Of a stretch of 46,015 bases of DNA, positions 1-7,482 are shown in pieces. The notes beneath the pieces were generated by a model that did not search any database, was not told the origin of the DNA, and saw nothing but the letters and a program-made list of their open reading frames with translations. The stretch spans positions 1 through 46,015 of the forward strand of contig MEOF01000001.1 of the NCBI GenBank assembly GCA_001769505.1, read 5' to 3'. The position numbers were made by a program, and so were the translations under genes. The stretch's first letter is position 1. Each line of letters begins with the position of its first letter. This DNA is from Bacteroidetes bacterium GWF2_33_38. GTDB lineage: Bacteria > Bacteroidota > Bacteroidia > Bacteroidales > GWF2-33-38.

Positions 1-107
1 ATTTTAACAAACCCTATTTGGGGAATAAATTATTGTCTGAATATTTTTATCTCTCGTTAAATCGCCTTATTTTTAGTCAAAAATTAAAACAAATAGGTGG
101 TTTTTAG
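1..107 (+). CDS. C-terminal tail of an unidentified gene (partial)
   Basis: The frame read from base 3 is open from the window edge to a TAG at 105-107, giving about 34 residues that end in KLKQIGGF. It is rich in Leu, Tyr, Lys and Phe, as expected for a real protein tail in this genome. It is too short to assign a family. Its stop lies only 10 bases before the GTTATGGGC motif (118-126) that opens the next unit, so it looks like the gene preceding a cassette-like insertion. A chance open frame is possible. Confidence 0.4.
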   Translation, partial: FNKPYLGNKLLSEYFYLSLNRLIFSQKLKQIGGF

Positions 108-117
108 ACGAACTGAC

Positions 118-127
118 GTTATGGGCA
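118..127 (+). repeat. Left boundary motif of the RloC-like cassette unit
   Basis: GTTATGGGCA here is the exact reverse complement of TGCCCATAAC at 2547-2556, just after the stop codon of the gene between them. The two motifs bracket the 788-codon gene. The right-hand copy is the first arm of a long imperfect palindrome. The motif resembles the short core sites at the ends of integron gene cassettes, but it does not fit the canonical GTTRRRY core. Confidence 0.5.
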
Positions 128-170
128 ATGCTAAAAGACCGCACTTACACACAGAAAATGCTAAATTAAA

Positions 171-2537
171 ATGATAACCAAATTTAAGACAATAAAAAAT
201 TTAGCGGTATTCCAAAATTTCAATTGGGACACGACAATTAGAGATGATGGAAATAATGTCGTTTTATTTAAACCAATTAACATCTTTTACGGCCGAAATT
301 ATTCAGGAAAAACAACACTTTCACGAATAGTTAGAGCATTAGAGACAGGAAAGATTTCTGACAAATACGAAAACCCAGAATTTGAAGTCAGCATTAAAGA
401 CGTTGCAGATAGTACACCAAGCAATTTAACTGCCCATGGAAAAAAGATTAGAGTATTTAATGAAGACTTTGTAAGAGAAAATCTTCGTTTTATTGCAAAT
501 TCAGATGAAAGCATTACACCATTTGCAATAATTGGAGGAAACGCAACCATTGAACTAGAAATACAACAACTAAAAAATGATTTGGGAAGTAATGACGTCG
601 GGAGTGAAAGCGGATTTTTTCTTGAACTCAAAAACGCTTCTACAATAGCAACAACAGCATTGCGAGCATATCATACGGAAAATCATACGCTAAACCAACA
701 ATTATCAACAAAGGCATTAGATAGAAACACAGGAATAAAATACAAGTCAGACAAGTTTGGCGACCAAAACTATACAACTGCAAAACTTTCAACGGATATT
801 GAAACAGTTTTAGCAACTTCATTTCATCCACTAACAGATGACGAGGTAATTAAAAAACTTAATTTGCTTAATGAAAGAGCAAATGCAGATATTCTCCCAA
901 TTGTAAAACCAAATTTGGATTTAAACACGCTGAACACAAAAGCAAAAGTACTTATTACAAAATCAATTAGTAGTTCCAACAAAATCGAACAACTTTTAAA
1001 AGATGCAATTCTAAATCGTTGGGTAAAAGAAGGACGACAACTACACAAAGATAAACTTGAACAATGTTCATTTTGCGGCAATGATATTTCTCAAAAGCGT
1101 TGGAATGAACTTGACAGCCATTTTGACGAAGAATCCGAAAAATTGGAAAAGGAAATTGACACATTAATTTCTGGAATTGAAAATTCAATTCGCAATGTTG
1201 ATACACTACTGCCGATTAATAAAAATGTTTTCTACTCTAAATTTCATCAAGGTTTAGACACTTTAATTTTACAAAGACAACTAGCGATTGACAACCTGAA
1301 ATCTGAATTAAATCGAGTTAAATCAAGTCTTCAAGAACGAAAGGACGACCTATTAAATTCAAAAACGTTTGTTGATATAACTGACAACAGTAAACAACTT
1401 GATGATTGTTGGACAACGTTTGAAAGTTTCCGTACTCAATCAAACGATTTCAGCAAGTCATTAGCAGACGAACAAACCGAAGCAAAAAGATTATTGCGAT
1501 TACGAGAAGTCAGCGACTTTGTAGCAACAATTCAATACACGAATGTAATAGCAAGAATAAAAAATTTAAAAACGACATCTGATACAGAAGCGCAAAACAA
1601 AAAAATGATTGATGATAAAATCAAACAGCAAATCGCACAGATTGAAGATAAAGAACGTTTGATGAAAGACGAAGAAAAAGGAGCGTTAAAAGTAAACGAA
1701 TATTTAAACAACTTTTTTGGACACGACTTTTTAACACTACAAGCGAAGGAAGAAACAGACAAAAAAATACGGTTTGAAATTGTTAGAAACGGAAAGAAAG
1801 CTCACCACTTAAGTGAGGGCGAATGTAGTTTAATCGCGTTCTGCTATTTTATGGCTAAACTTGAAGACGTTGAAACGAAAGGAAGCAAACCAATTATTTG
1901 GATTGACGACCCTATTTCAAGTTTAGATAGCAATCATATTTTTTTCGTTTACAGTCTTATTAACGCTGAAATTATTGCAAAACAAGAGTTTGAACAAATA
2001 TTCATTTCTACTCATAATCTTGATTTTCTGAAATACTTGAAACGTTTACCAAGTGCATTAAACAAAAATCAATGTAGTTATTTTTTGATTTCAAGAGAAA
2101 AAGATAACGGCAGAATTAGGCTAATGCCAAGATATTTAAAAGACTATGTAACAGAGTTTAATTTCCTTTTTCATCAGATTTATATGTGTTCAACTGCCGA
2201 TGCAGATGATGAAAATCAACACAACTTGTTTTACAACTTTGGCAATAATACACGGAAATTTTTAGAAGCATTTCTGTATTATAAATATCCAAATGCTAAT
2301 GACCAAATTGAAAAACTAACAAAATTCTTTGGCAACAATAGACAGGCTTCTACGATGACAGACAGAATTAATAATGAGTTTTCGCATTTAGAAGGCTTGT
2401 TTGAACGAAGTATGACGCCAATTGACATACCAGAAATGAAAAAAACGGCAACATTCATATTGGACAAAATCAAAGAAAAGGATAATGAACAGTATGAAGC
2501 ATTATTATTAAGTATTGGAGTAGAAATATTGACGTAA
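171..2537 (+). CDS. RloC-like AAA_13 ATPase, candidate anticodon nuclease
   Basis: A 788-aa ABC/SMC-type ATPase. Visible motifs are Walker A GRNYSGKT (41-48), a long helical middle with a CSFC zinc-hook-like pair at 299-302, ABC signature LSEGE (547-551), Walker B PIIWIDDP (574-581) and the switch histidine in FISTHN. The C-terminal part has R695-x3-E699 and H739 in a SHLEG context, resembling the Arg-Glu-His triad of the PrrC and RloC anticodon nucleases. RloC proteins combine an ABC ATPase, a zinc hook and this nuclease, and act as phage-exclusion tRNases; all three parts seem present. No hsd restriction genes are in view, although RloC is often linked to type I R-M. The gene sits alone between repeat motifs, which suggests mobility. 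The ATPase call is firm; the tRNase activity is inferred from spacing alone. Many AAA_13 proteins lack a proven nuclease. Confidence 0.8.
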   Translation: MITKFKTIKNLAVFQNFNWDTTIRDDGNNVVLFKPINIFYGRNYSGKTTLSRIVRALETGKISDKYENPEFEVSIKDVADSTPSNLTAHGKKIRVFNEDFVRENLRFIANSDESITPFAIIGGNATIELEIQQLKNDLGSNDVGSESGFFLELKNASTIATTALRAYHTENHTLNQQLSTKALDRNTGIKYKSDKFGDQNYTTAKLSTDIETVLATSFHPLTDDEVIKKLNLLNERANADILPIVKPNLDLNTLNTKAKVLITKSISSSNKIEQLLKDAILNRWVKEGRQLHKDKLEQCSFCGNDISQKRWNELDSHFDEESEKLEKEIDTLISGIENSIRNVDTLLPINKNVFYSKFHQGLDTLILQRQLAIDNLKSELNRVKSSLQERKDDLLNSKTFVDITDNSKQLDDCWTTFESFRTQSNDFSKSLADEQTEAKRLLRLREVSDFVATIQYTNVIARIKNLKTTSDTEAQNKKMIDDKIKQQIAQIEDKERLMKDEEKGALKVNEYLNNFFGHDFLTLQAKEETDKKIRFEIVRNGKKAHHLSEGECSLIAFCYFMAKLEDVETKGSKPIIWIDDPISSLDSNHIFFVYSLINAEIIAKQEFEQIFISTHNLDFLKYLKRLPSALNKNQCSYFLISREKDNGRIRLMPRYLKDYVTEFNFLFHQIYMCSTADADDENQHNLFYNFGNNTRKFLEAFLYYKYPNANDQIEKLTKFFGNNRQASTMTDRINNEFSHLEGLFERSMTPIDIPEMKKTATFILDKIKEKDNEQYEALLLSIGVEILT

Positions 2538-2545
2538 AAAAGCAC

Positions 2546-2680
2546 ATGCCCATAACACACGGTATAGCCAATAAGGGTTTCAGTAGTAAATTCAAGGGTT
2601 GTAGCCCGCTTCAACTTTTGTTTAACTTGACAGGAATGAAGCCCGCAATCCCTTCTGCTACACTCATCGTTATCGTTTAT
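2546..2680 (+). repeat. Imperfect palindromic attC-like repeat, copy 1
   Basis: It starts with GCCCATAACAC nine bases after the upstream stop and ends near CATCGTTATCG. Inner arms pair imperfectly (AATAAGGG with CCCTT; TGTAGCCCGC and AAGCCCGCAATCCC). Read on the plus strand it aligns with the reverse complement of the repeat at 34955-35098: both share AATAAGGGTTTCAGT, TTGTAGCCCGC, TTTTGT, GACAGG and CGCAATCCCTT in the same order and spacing. The third copy at 44701-44834 shares the outer arms and CAACTTGACAGG. An open frame across it (from 2546) is probably incidental. Confidence 0.75.
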
Positions 2681-2768
2681 GACATTGAACAGATGAAATT
2701 TAATTCACAAAGACTAAGTTATTTAAAAACACTATAAATCAACGATTAAATTCCTAAAAGATTTTATT

Positions 2769-2801
2769 TTTGAATAGTTTTAGGAATTTTATTTATCTTT
2801 G
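2769..2801 (+). promoter_or_regulatory. Bacteroidota promoter for the DUF4143 ATPase
   Basis: TTTG at 2769-2772 and TATCTTTG at 2794-2801 are separated by 21 bases, matching the TTTG/TAnnTTTG consensus of Bacteroidota. The ATG at 2806 lies only 4 bases beyond the -7 element, so the transcript would begin at or near the start codon. Confidence 0.7.
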
Positions 2802-2805
2802 CCCT

Positions 2806-4023
2806 ATGCAAACAATAGCACGTAAACGGTACTTAGATACACTTAGTGTACTTAAAGACAAGAATTTAATTAAGGTTGCCACTGGCGTTAGACGTTGTGG
2901 AAAATCAACTTTAATGACACAATTTCAAGACTTGTTGCGAAAAGAAAACGGCAAAGTTTCCATTTTGGCAATCAATATGGATATGCCCGATTTTAGATTT
3001 TTAGCAGAAAAAAATTGGAAGGAGATTTATGATTACATCATTAAGCATCTCAAAAAAAGCGTAACCAATTATGTGTTTATAGACGAAGTGCAAAATGTTC
3101 CCGAATTTGAAAAACTGTTGGAAGGCTTGTATGTTCACCCAAACATAGATTTGTATGTTACAGGTTCAAACGCATTTTTGTTATCAAGCGAATTGGCAAC
3201 TTTGCTCACAGGTAGAGCTTATGAAATAAATGTATTGCCTTTTTCTTTTGCTGAATATTTAGAGTTCACGGGTAAACCCACAAACCCCGATCGTGCTTTT
3301 GCTGAATATGTGCGTACTGGTGGTTTTCCCGAAGCTATAAGACTTTCGGCAGATGGAAATCATTTTGCAAATGAATATTTGCAAATGGTTTTTAAAAACA
3401 TTTACGACAACGATATTTCTAAGCGTTATACTATTTATGCCGAAGAATCCTATCAGGAAGTTGTAAACTTCTTAATAGATTCAGTTGGTTCAAGTGTTTC
3501 AGCAGGGAACATTGCCAAAGTTTTAACAACGAACAAAAAGAAAATTGACAACAAAACCGTGTCAAAGTACGTTGACACGTTGGTTGAAGCCTATTTGTTT
3601 TATAAAGTAAACCGCTACGACATCAAAGGGAAACAACATTTGGCAACTCTTGAAAAATACTATTTGGTGGATTTAGGTTTTCGCAATGCATTAATTGGAA
3701 AAGAATTGGCAAACGATGCAGGACATTTACTTGAAAATATAATTTATCTTGAGCTAAAACGTAGAAACAACCAAGTATGGATAGGAAAAACCAACAATTT
3801 GGAAGTTGATTTTGTTGTTCGCAACAACGAAGGTTTTACACAATACATACAAGTTGCGCAAACAGTACAAAACGCAACAACTTTAGAACGTGAGTTAGCT
3901 CCATTTGATAGTATTGCAGACCATCACGAAAAATTCTTAATCACAATGGACTACGACACAGGGACATATAACGGAATAAAAAAAATAAACGCAATAGATT
4001 GGCTTACAAAGACCGAAAAATAA
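2806..4023 (+). CDS. ATP-binding protein, AAA_14 plus DUF4143
   Basis: A 405-aa protein from the ATG at 2806. An upstream in-frame TTG at 2770 is rejected because it lies inside the promoter. Walker A is TGVRRCGKST (26-35) and Walker B is YVFIDEVQNV (89-98). The C-terminal half has the DUF4143 pattern: a winged-helix segment (KTVSKYVDTLVEAYLFY), then LENIIYLELKRR and NNLEVDFVV, which resemble a PD-(D/E)XK nuclease-like core. Members of this family are abundant in Bacteroidota, often as accessory copies; their physiological role is not established. The gene is monocistronic, has its own promoter and is followed by a hairpin. Nothing ties it functionally to the RloC-like gene. Confidence 0.88.
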   Translation: MQTIARKRYLDTLSVLKDKNLIKVATGVRRCGKSTLMTQFQDLLRKENGKVSILAINMDMPDFRFLAEKNWKEIYDYIIKHLKKSVTNYVFIDEVQNVPEFEKLLEGLYVHPNIDLYVTGSNAFLLSSELATLLTGRAYEINVLPFSFAEYLEFTGKPTNPDRAFAEYVRTGGFPEAIRLSADGNHFANEYLQMVFKNIYDNDISKRYTIYAEESYQEVVNFLIDSVGSSVSAGNIAKVLTTNKKKIDNKTVSKYVDTLVEAYLFYKVNRYDIKGKQHLATLEKYYLVDLGFRNALIGKELANDAGHLLENIIYLELKRRNNQVWIGKTNNLEVDFVVRNNEGFTQYIQVAQTVQNATTLERELAPFDSIADHHEKFLITMDYDTGTYNGIKKINAIDWLTKTEK

Positions 4024-4028
4024 GGGCG

Positions 4029-4072
4029 AACCGATATGCGGCATAAAAAAACATACCGCTAATCCGTTGGTT
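4029..4072 (+). terminator. Hairpin between convergent genes
   Basis: An imperfect inverted repeat begins AACCGAT and ends CCGTTGGTT, with an inner GCGG/CCGC stem around an A-rich loop, followed by TTTTATTT. It lies just after the stop of the DUF4143 gene and before the converging PspC gene. A factor-independent terminator is the simplest reading. Confidence 0.5.
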
Positions 4073-4112
4073 TTATTTAAAAATTGATTCCCCTAAATTT
4101 TAAAATGATATT

Positions 4113-5645
4113 TTAATGGTTAACGATATAAAATTTATCAAGCAAATCGTCAACAAGTATGTTGTTTTCGCTATAATAGTAAGTTTGGTTAAGTAAAAGT
4201 TTAACATTATTTTTAGTAAAGATTGTTTTCCCTTTTGGAACATTTAGAATCAATTTTACGTCTTGTCCTCGCCATTTGCCAGGTTCTTTAATCTTAAAAT
4301 AGTTATCGAATGATATGAGAGAATCATTTATTGTCCAATTGTATTCTATTTTTGAGGCATTATCAAGTGCAATATCTTTATTTTTTCCGTGTGCTTGTTT
4401 TTTTTCCACGAGTTCAAAATAATCTGTTTCGCTTTCCTTAATGATTAAAGTCGGAGACGCTGCAATCCATAGCTTTTCTTCAGAATTTACAATATTAATT
4501 TTTTCGCTTGATAAAATATAATTTTCTTCTTCGAATAAATATTTTTGATTTATATCGATATATAGAGTATCAAATGTTATTTCTGAGAGTTTGTGTTTTG
4601 TTATGACAGACTCTTTATTTGAGAAATTTGCCGATTCATATATAGCTGATGTTGCAAACAAGACAAGACCTAAAAACCAAAAAATAAATAGAGTTAAACC
4701 AATCGCTTTATTTTTTATTTTTATATTAAAAAGCATTTTAATACCACCGTAAATGATTGATAATACAGGGATTCCAACTAATAGGAAGAAACCGATAGAA
4801 CCCATCGTAACGGATGATTTTTCAGCAAAAATAGTCAACAAATCAGGGAGTGATACATTTGCCATTCCCCAGCCATCGAAAACAAATGAGCCTGATAATA
4901 ATAGTAGCAAAGCAAGCCCGATTAAGATAAATACAAAGCCTACGATTCCAACAATAAATTTGAATATATAGTTTACAATTATTCCGAAAGCATTTATGAT
5001 TTGCATAAATACATTTTTTGAGCCTTCATAACTCTTGGTGTTTTTGAAATTTTTAAAATTTTCTTTTACATCATTAAGTTCTTCTCTAATCGATTTTTCG
5101 ATGTTCGAAATCGTTACTTTTTCACCTTTCATCTCAAGTTTTTGAGCCGTAGTTCTTGCCGCAGGAATTGCTACCCAAAGTAAAATATAAACCAACGGGC
5201 CGGCAAAGAAAAACGTAAGAATCATTAATACACGAACAAAAACGGGGTCGATGTCGAAGTAAGCTGCTAATCCAGAGCAGACACCACCAATTACTCGACT
5301 TTCGGTATCGCGGTAGATTCTTTTTTGTTGTTTTTCTTTCGATTTTGTTTGTTTTGTTTTTGGTTCTTCATTTGGCTCGTCATTATCGATAATGGTTTCG
5401 GGACGTCCTAAGGTTTCGATAATATTGTTTATGTCTTCAATAACAATAACCTGTTTAAATTCAGTTATTTTTTCTTTAAATATTTCAGCAATTCTGGATT
5501 CAATATCCGAAAGAATTTCGTCGCCTCCTTCTTCTTTCGAAAAGTGATTTTTCAACGATGTTAAATAACTTTGAAGCTCGTTGTAAGCATCTTCGTCGAT
5601 ATTAAATATCGAGTTATTCAAATTTATAGTTAGTGTACGTTTCAT
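4113..5645 (-). CDS. PspC-domain membrane protein
   Basis: A 510-aa envelope protein. Residues 1-90 form an acidic helical region (GDEILSDIESRIAEIF, then IEDINNIIETLGRPE). The PspC domain spans about 110-161 and carries the GGVCSGLAAYFDIDP motif followed by its transmembrane helix. Further hydrophobic segments lie at about 215-325, and a soluble C-terminal part resembles adhesin-like or DUF4097-type beta domains. PspC domains act in the phage-shock envelope-stress response as membrane partners. In Bacteroidota they are typically encoded after a PadR regulator, as here, with the two genes 19 bp apart. The role is inferred from domain and context; the exact stimulus is not visible. Confidence 0.85.
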   Translation of the reverse strand: MKRTLTINLNNSIFNIDEDAYNELQSYLTSLKNHFSKEEGGDEILSDIESRIAEIFKEKITEFKQVIVIEDINNIIETLGRPETIIDNDEPNEEPKTKQTKSKEKQQKRIYRDTESRVIGGVCSGLAAYFDIDPVFVRVLMILTFFFAGPLVYILLWVAIPAARTTAQKLEMKGEKVTISNIEKSIREELNDVKENFKNFKNTKSYEGSKNVFMQIINAFGIIVNYIFKFIVGIVGFVFILIGLALLLLLSGSFVFDGWGMANVSLPDLLTIFAEKSSVTMGSIGFFLLVGIPVLSIIYGGIKMLFNIKIKNKAIGLTLFIFWFLGLVLFATSAIYESANFSNKESVITKHKLSEITFDTLYIDINQKYLFEEENYILSSEKINIVNSEEKLWIAASPTLIIKESETDYFELVEKKQAHGKNKDIALDNASKIEYNWTINDSLISFDNYFKIKEPGKWRGQDVKLILNVPKGKTIFTKNNVKLLLNQTYYYSENNILVDDLLDKFYIVNH

Positions 5646-5664
5646 ATTATTTTTTTTGATGTTT

Positions 5665-5988
5665 TTACTTTTTAATTTCGTTTATCGTTTCAACAAGTTC
5701 TTCCCAAGTTGCGTTTAATTCGACGAGGAAATTATTCCCTTCGTCGGTTATTTTGTAATATTTTCGGGGTGGTCCTTGGGTCGATTCTTCCCAACGGTAA
5801 GTTAGCAATCCTGCATTTTTCAACCTCGTTAAAAGAGGATAGAGTGTGCCTTCAACGACTATTAATTTTACTTTTTTAAGTTCGTTAATAATGTCAGAAG
5901 CATACATGTCTGTGTTTTTTAGCAGTGCGAGAATGCAGAATTCTAGAATTCCCTTTCTCATTTGCGATTTTGCATTTTCAACATTCAT
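5665..5988 (-). CDS. PadR-family transcriptional regulator
   Basis: A 107-aa winged-helix repressor from the ATG at 5988. The longer frame, which begins upstream at 6051, is rejected because it would run through the promoter. Features of the family are the start MRKGILEFCILALL, the helix around YASDIINELKK, the EGTLYPLLTRLKNAGLL recognition segment (46-62) and the wing GPPRKYYKITDEG (72-84). The C-terminal helix is short, as in the minimal PadR group. It is first in an operon with the PspC gene and probably represses both. Its upstream region has repeated ACTATG/CATAGT inverted motifs overlapping the promoter, which argues for autoregulation. Confidence 0.9.
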   Translation of the reverse strand: MNVENAKSQMRKGILEFCILALLKNTDMYASDIINELKKVKLIVVEGTLYPLLTRLKNAGLLTYRWEESTQGPPRKYYKITDEGNNFLVELNATWEELVETINEIKK

Positions 5989-6002
5989 AGTATAATTTTT
6001 AA

Positions 6003-6063
6003 CATAGTATAATCCTATGCAAAGATATGAAATAAAATTAGTACTATGCAATACATTGTACTA
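6003..6063 (-). promoter_or_regulatory. padR-pspC promoter with candidate operators
   Basis: On the minus strand TATCTTTG (6020-6027) lies 21 bases after ATTG (TTG at 6049-6051), a good Bacteroidota promoter. Two inverted repeats overlap it: TAGTAC...GTACTA at 6039-6063, covering the -33 region, and CATAG...CTATG at 6003-6019, just downstream of the -7 element. A further CATAGTATAAT overlaps the start codon. The array fits binding by the dimeric PadR protein encoded next to it. Confidence 0.65.
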
Positions 6064-6199
6064 TATTTTTTCAAAATAATTTTCAATAAATAATTTAACG
6101 AGAATGTGAAAAGATGTAAATGTTTGACAAGCAGTTAATTGCGACTTGTTGTATTTGTGTTGCTCTGCATTTACGAGAACAAAAGTTCGGTAATATTTT

Positions 6200-6345
6200 A
6201 TACTAATTCTATTTCCATATGACACATATGTGATTTTTTAGATTCCCTTTTTCAAGGGAATGTGCCTCAAAAAATTACCACATGCCCACAAAAGCGGGTA
6301 TCTTATTTTTAAATTGTGTCGGTCACATTGAATCGTAATTGGTAT
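6200..6345. mobile_element. MITE-like element, copy 1
   Basis: A 146-bp element runs from ATACTAATT to AATTGGTAT and is nearly identical to the copy at 11656-11801, differing at only about ten positions by eye. Its termini form imperfect inverted repeats. An internal perfect hairpin (ATTCCCTT ttc AAGGGAAT) is present. No coding capacity is evident. The left end resembles the left end of an IS remnant at 34707 (ATACCAAT...TTTCCATATGAC), so it is probably a non-autonomous derivative of that IS. Its right end touches the comF stop codon. Confidence 0.8.
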
Positions 6346-7034
6346 TATCCTATTGCAGAAGCAAGAACAGCAATGCTAACTTTTGCATTCTTAGCTGTCA
6401 AAATACCATGTGCACAAGCTTCGAGAGTTGCTCCCGTTGTAACTACGTCGTCAACCAAAAGAATGTGTTTGTTTTCGTATTTTTCGGGATTTTTTAATTG
6501 AAAAATATTATCGACATTTTCCCATCTTGCAATTCTCGACTTTTTTGTTTGTGTTTCGGTAGCTTTTGTTCGTATCAAATTGCTTTCGTCGATAGGGATA
6601 TTCATTATTACAGACATTCCATCGGCAATACATTTGCTTTGGTTATAACCTCTTTTTCGCTGTCTTTTGGGGTGAAGAGGGACGGGTACAATTATATCAA
6701 CCGAATCGTAGAATTCCGATTTTCGAAGAGTTTCTCCAAGTAATTTACCTAGTTCAACTCCAATTTCTTTTTTTCCGTTGTACTTTAATTTGTGAATCAG
6801 TTTTTGAAATATGCTGCCTTTTGTAAAATGAAAATACGATGCCGCATGTTCAAGTTCAACTCTCCCCCAAAATAATCGTTCTACTAAATTCTCCTTTTCT
6901 TTGTAGTAATTTGTTTTAGGAATATTGTATAAGCATTCCAAACAGATTACATTTTCTTCGGTAATTAAATTTTTACCGCATGAAGCACAAACTTTCGGAT
7001 AAAATAAGTCAAAAAAATCGGATAAGAATAACAT
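6345..7034 (-). CDS. comF: ComF family phosphoribosyltransferase-like protein
   Basis: A 229-aa protein with the N-terminal zinc-ribbon of ComF (C16, C19, C31, C34), the central VPVPLHPKRQRKRGYNQ motif, and the PRPP-binding loop ILLVDDVVTTGATLEAC near residues 191-207. ComF proteins are needed for natural DNA uptake in competent bacteria; in many others the role is unproven. It is last in a leftward set with a DUF2147 protein (3-bp gap) and a beta-barrel protein. The stop codon comes from the edge of a MITE-like element, but the C-terminus (AVLASAIG) is close to the usual end of the family, so loss of more than a few residues is unlikely. Confidence 0.92.
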   Translation of the reverse strand: MLFLSDFFDLFYPKVCASCGKNLITEENVICLECLYNIPKTNYYKEKENLVERLFWGRVELEHAASYFHFTKGSIFQKLIHKLKYNGKKEIGVELGKLLGETLRKSEFYDSVDIIVPVPLHPKRQRKRGYNQSKCIADGMSVIMNIPIDESNLIRTKATETQTKKSRIARWENVDNIFQLKNPEKYENKHILLVDDVVTTGATLEACAHGILTAKNAKVSIAVLASAIG

Positions 7035-7037
7035 TGC

Positions 7038-7481
7038 TTATTGAAGAGAGCTTTTTGTCCATTCAGTTGTTCTTCCTATTAATGAAAAACCAACATATCC
7101 TCGAATGAATAATGTATTAAAATTGTTATCTTCAAACCACATATAACAGTCGTAAGTAGTTCCATTTTGAGGATCGTAAATAGTTCCATTATCCCATTCT
7201 TTATCATCGGCATCGTAAACAAAATTTTTTAAATTTTCGATTCCGAGAACTGACCTAGTACGAAGCTTAACATCTGGGTTTTCTACGTCTTTTTTAGGTT
7301 CTCCATTAACGTATTTCGAAGGACTAATCCAAACAACTTTCCCGAAATATTTATCGGCTTTTTTATAAATTTCGACTTTCCCAGTTTTTTCTTCACTAAG
7401 CCAAACGCCTAAAACTTTATCGGTTTGACCGTAAGTATTAATTATAAAACTAAAAAATACAATACATAAAATAGTTCTCAT
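7038..7481 (-). CDS. DUF2147 secreted protein
   Basis: A 147-aa protein with a signal peptide (MRTILCIVFFSFIINTYGQ) and a DUF2147 body: GVWLSEEKTGKVEIYKK, then GKVVWISPSK, DNGTIYDPQNGTTYDCYMWF and FIRGYVGFSLIGRTTEW. The family is a lipocalin-like periplasmic or outer-membrane-associated fold of unknown function. One base separates it from the upstream beta-barrel gene and three from comF, so the three are probably co-transcribed. Confidence 0.85.
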   Translation of the reverse strand: MRTILCIVFFSFIINTYGQTDKVLGVWLSEEKTGKVEIYKKADKYFGKVVWISPSKYVNGEPKKDVENPDVKLRTRSVLGIENLKNFVYDADDKEWDNGTIYDPQNGTTYDCYMWFEDNNFNTLFIRGYVGFSLIGRTTEWTKSSLQ

Positions 7482-7482
7482 C

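Noticed and set aside
2546-2737. 63-codon ORF downstream of the RloC-like gene
   Set aside because: It is the open frame of the palindromic repeat plus flanking DNA, with no promoter or ribosome site of its own.
171-4023. RloC-like gene and DUF4143 ATPase as a two-gene defence operon
   Set aside because: The second gene has its own consensus promoter and lies beyond the palindromic repeat, 268 bp after the first stop.
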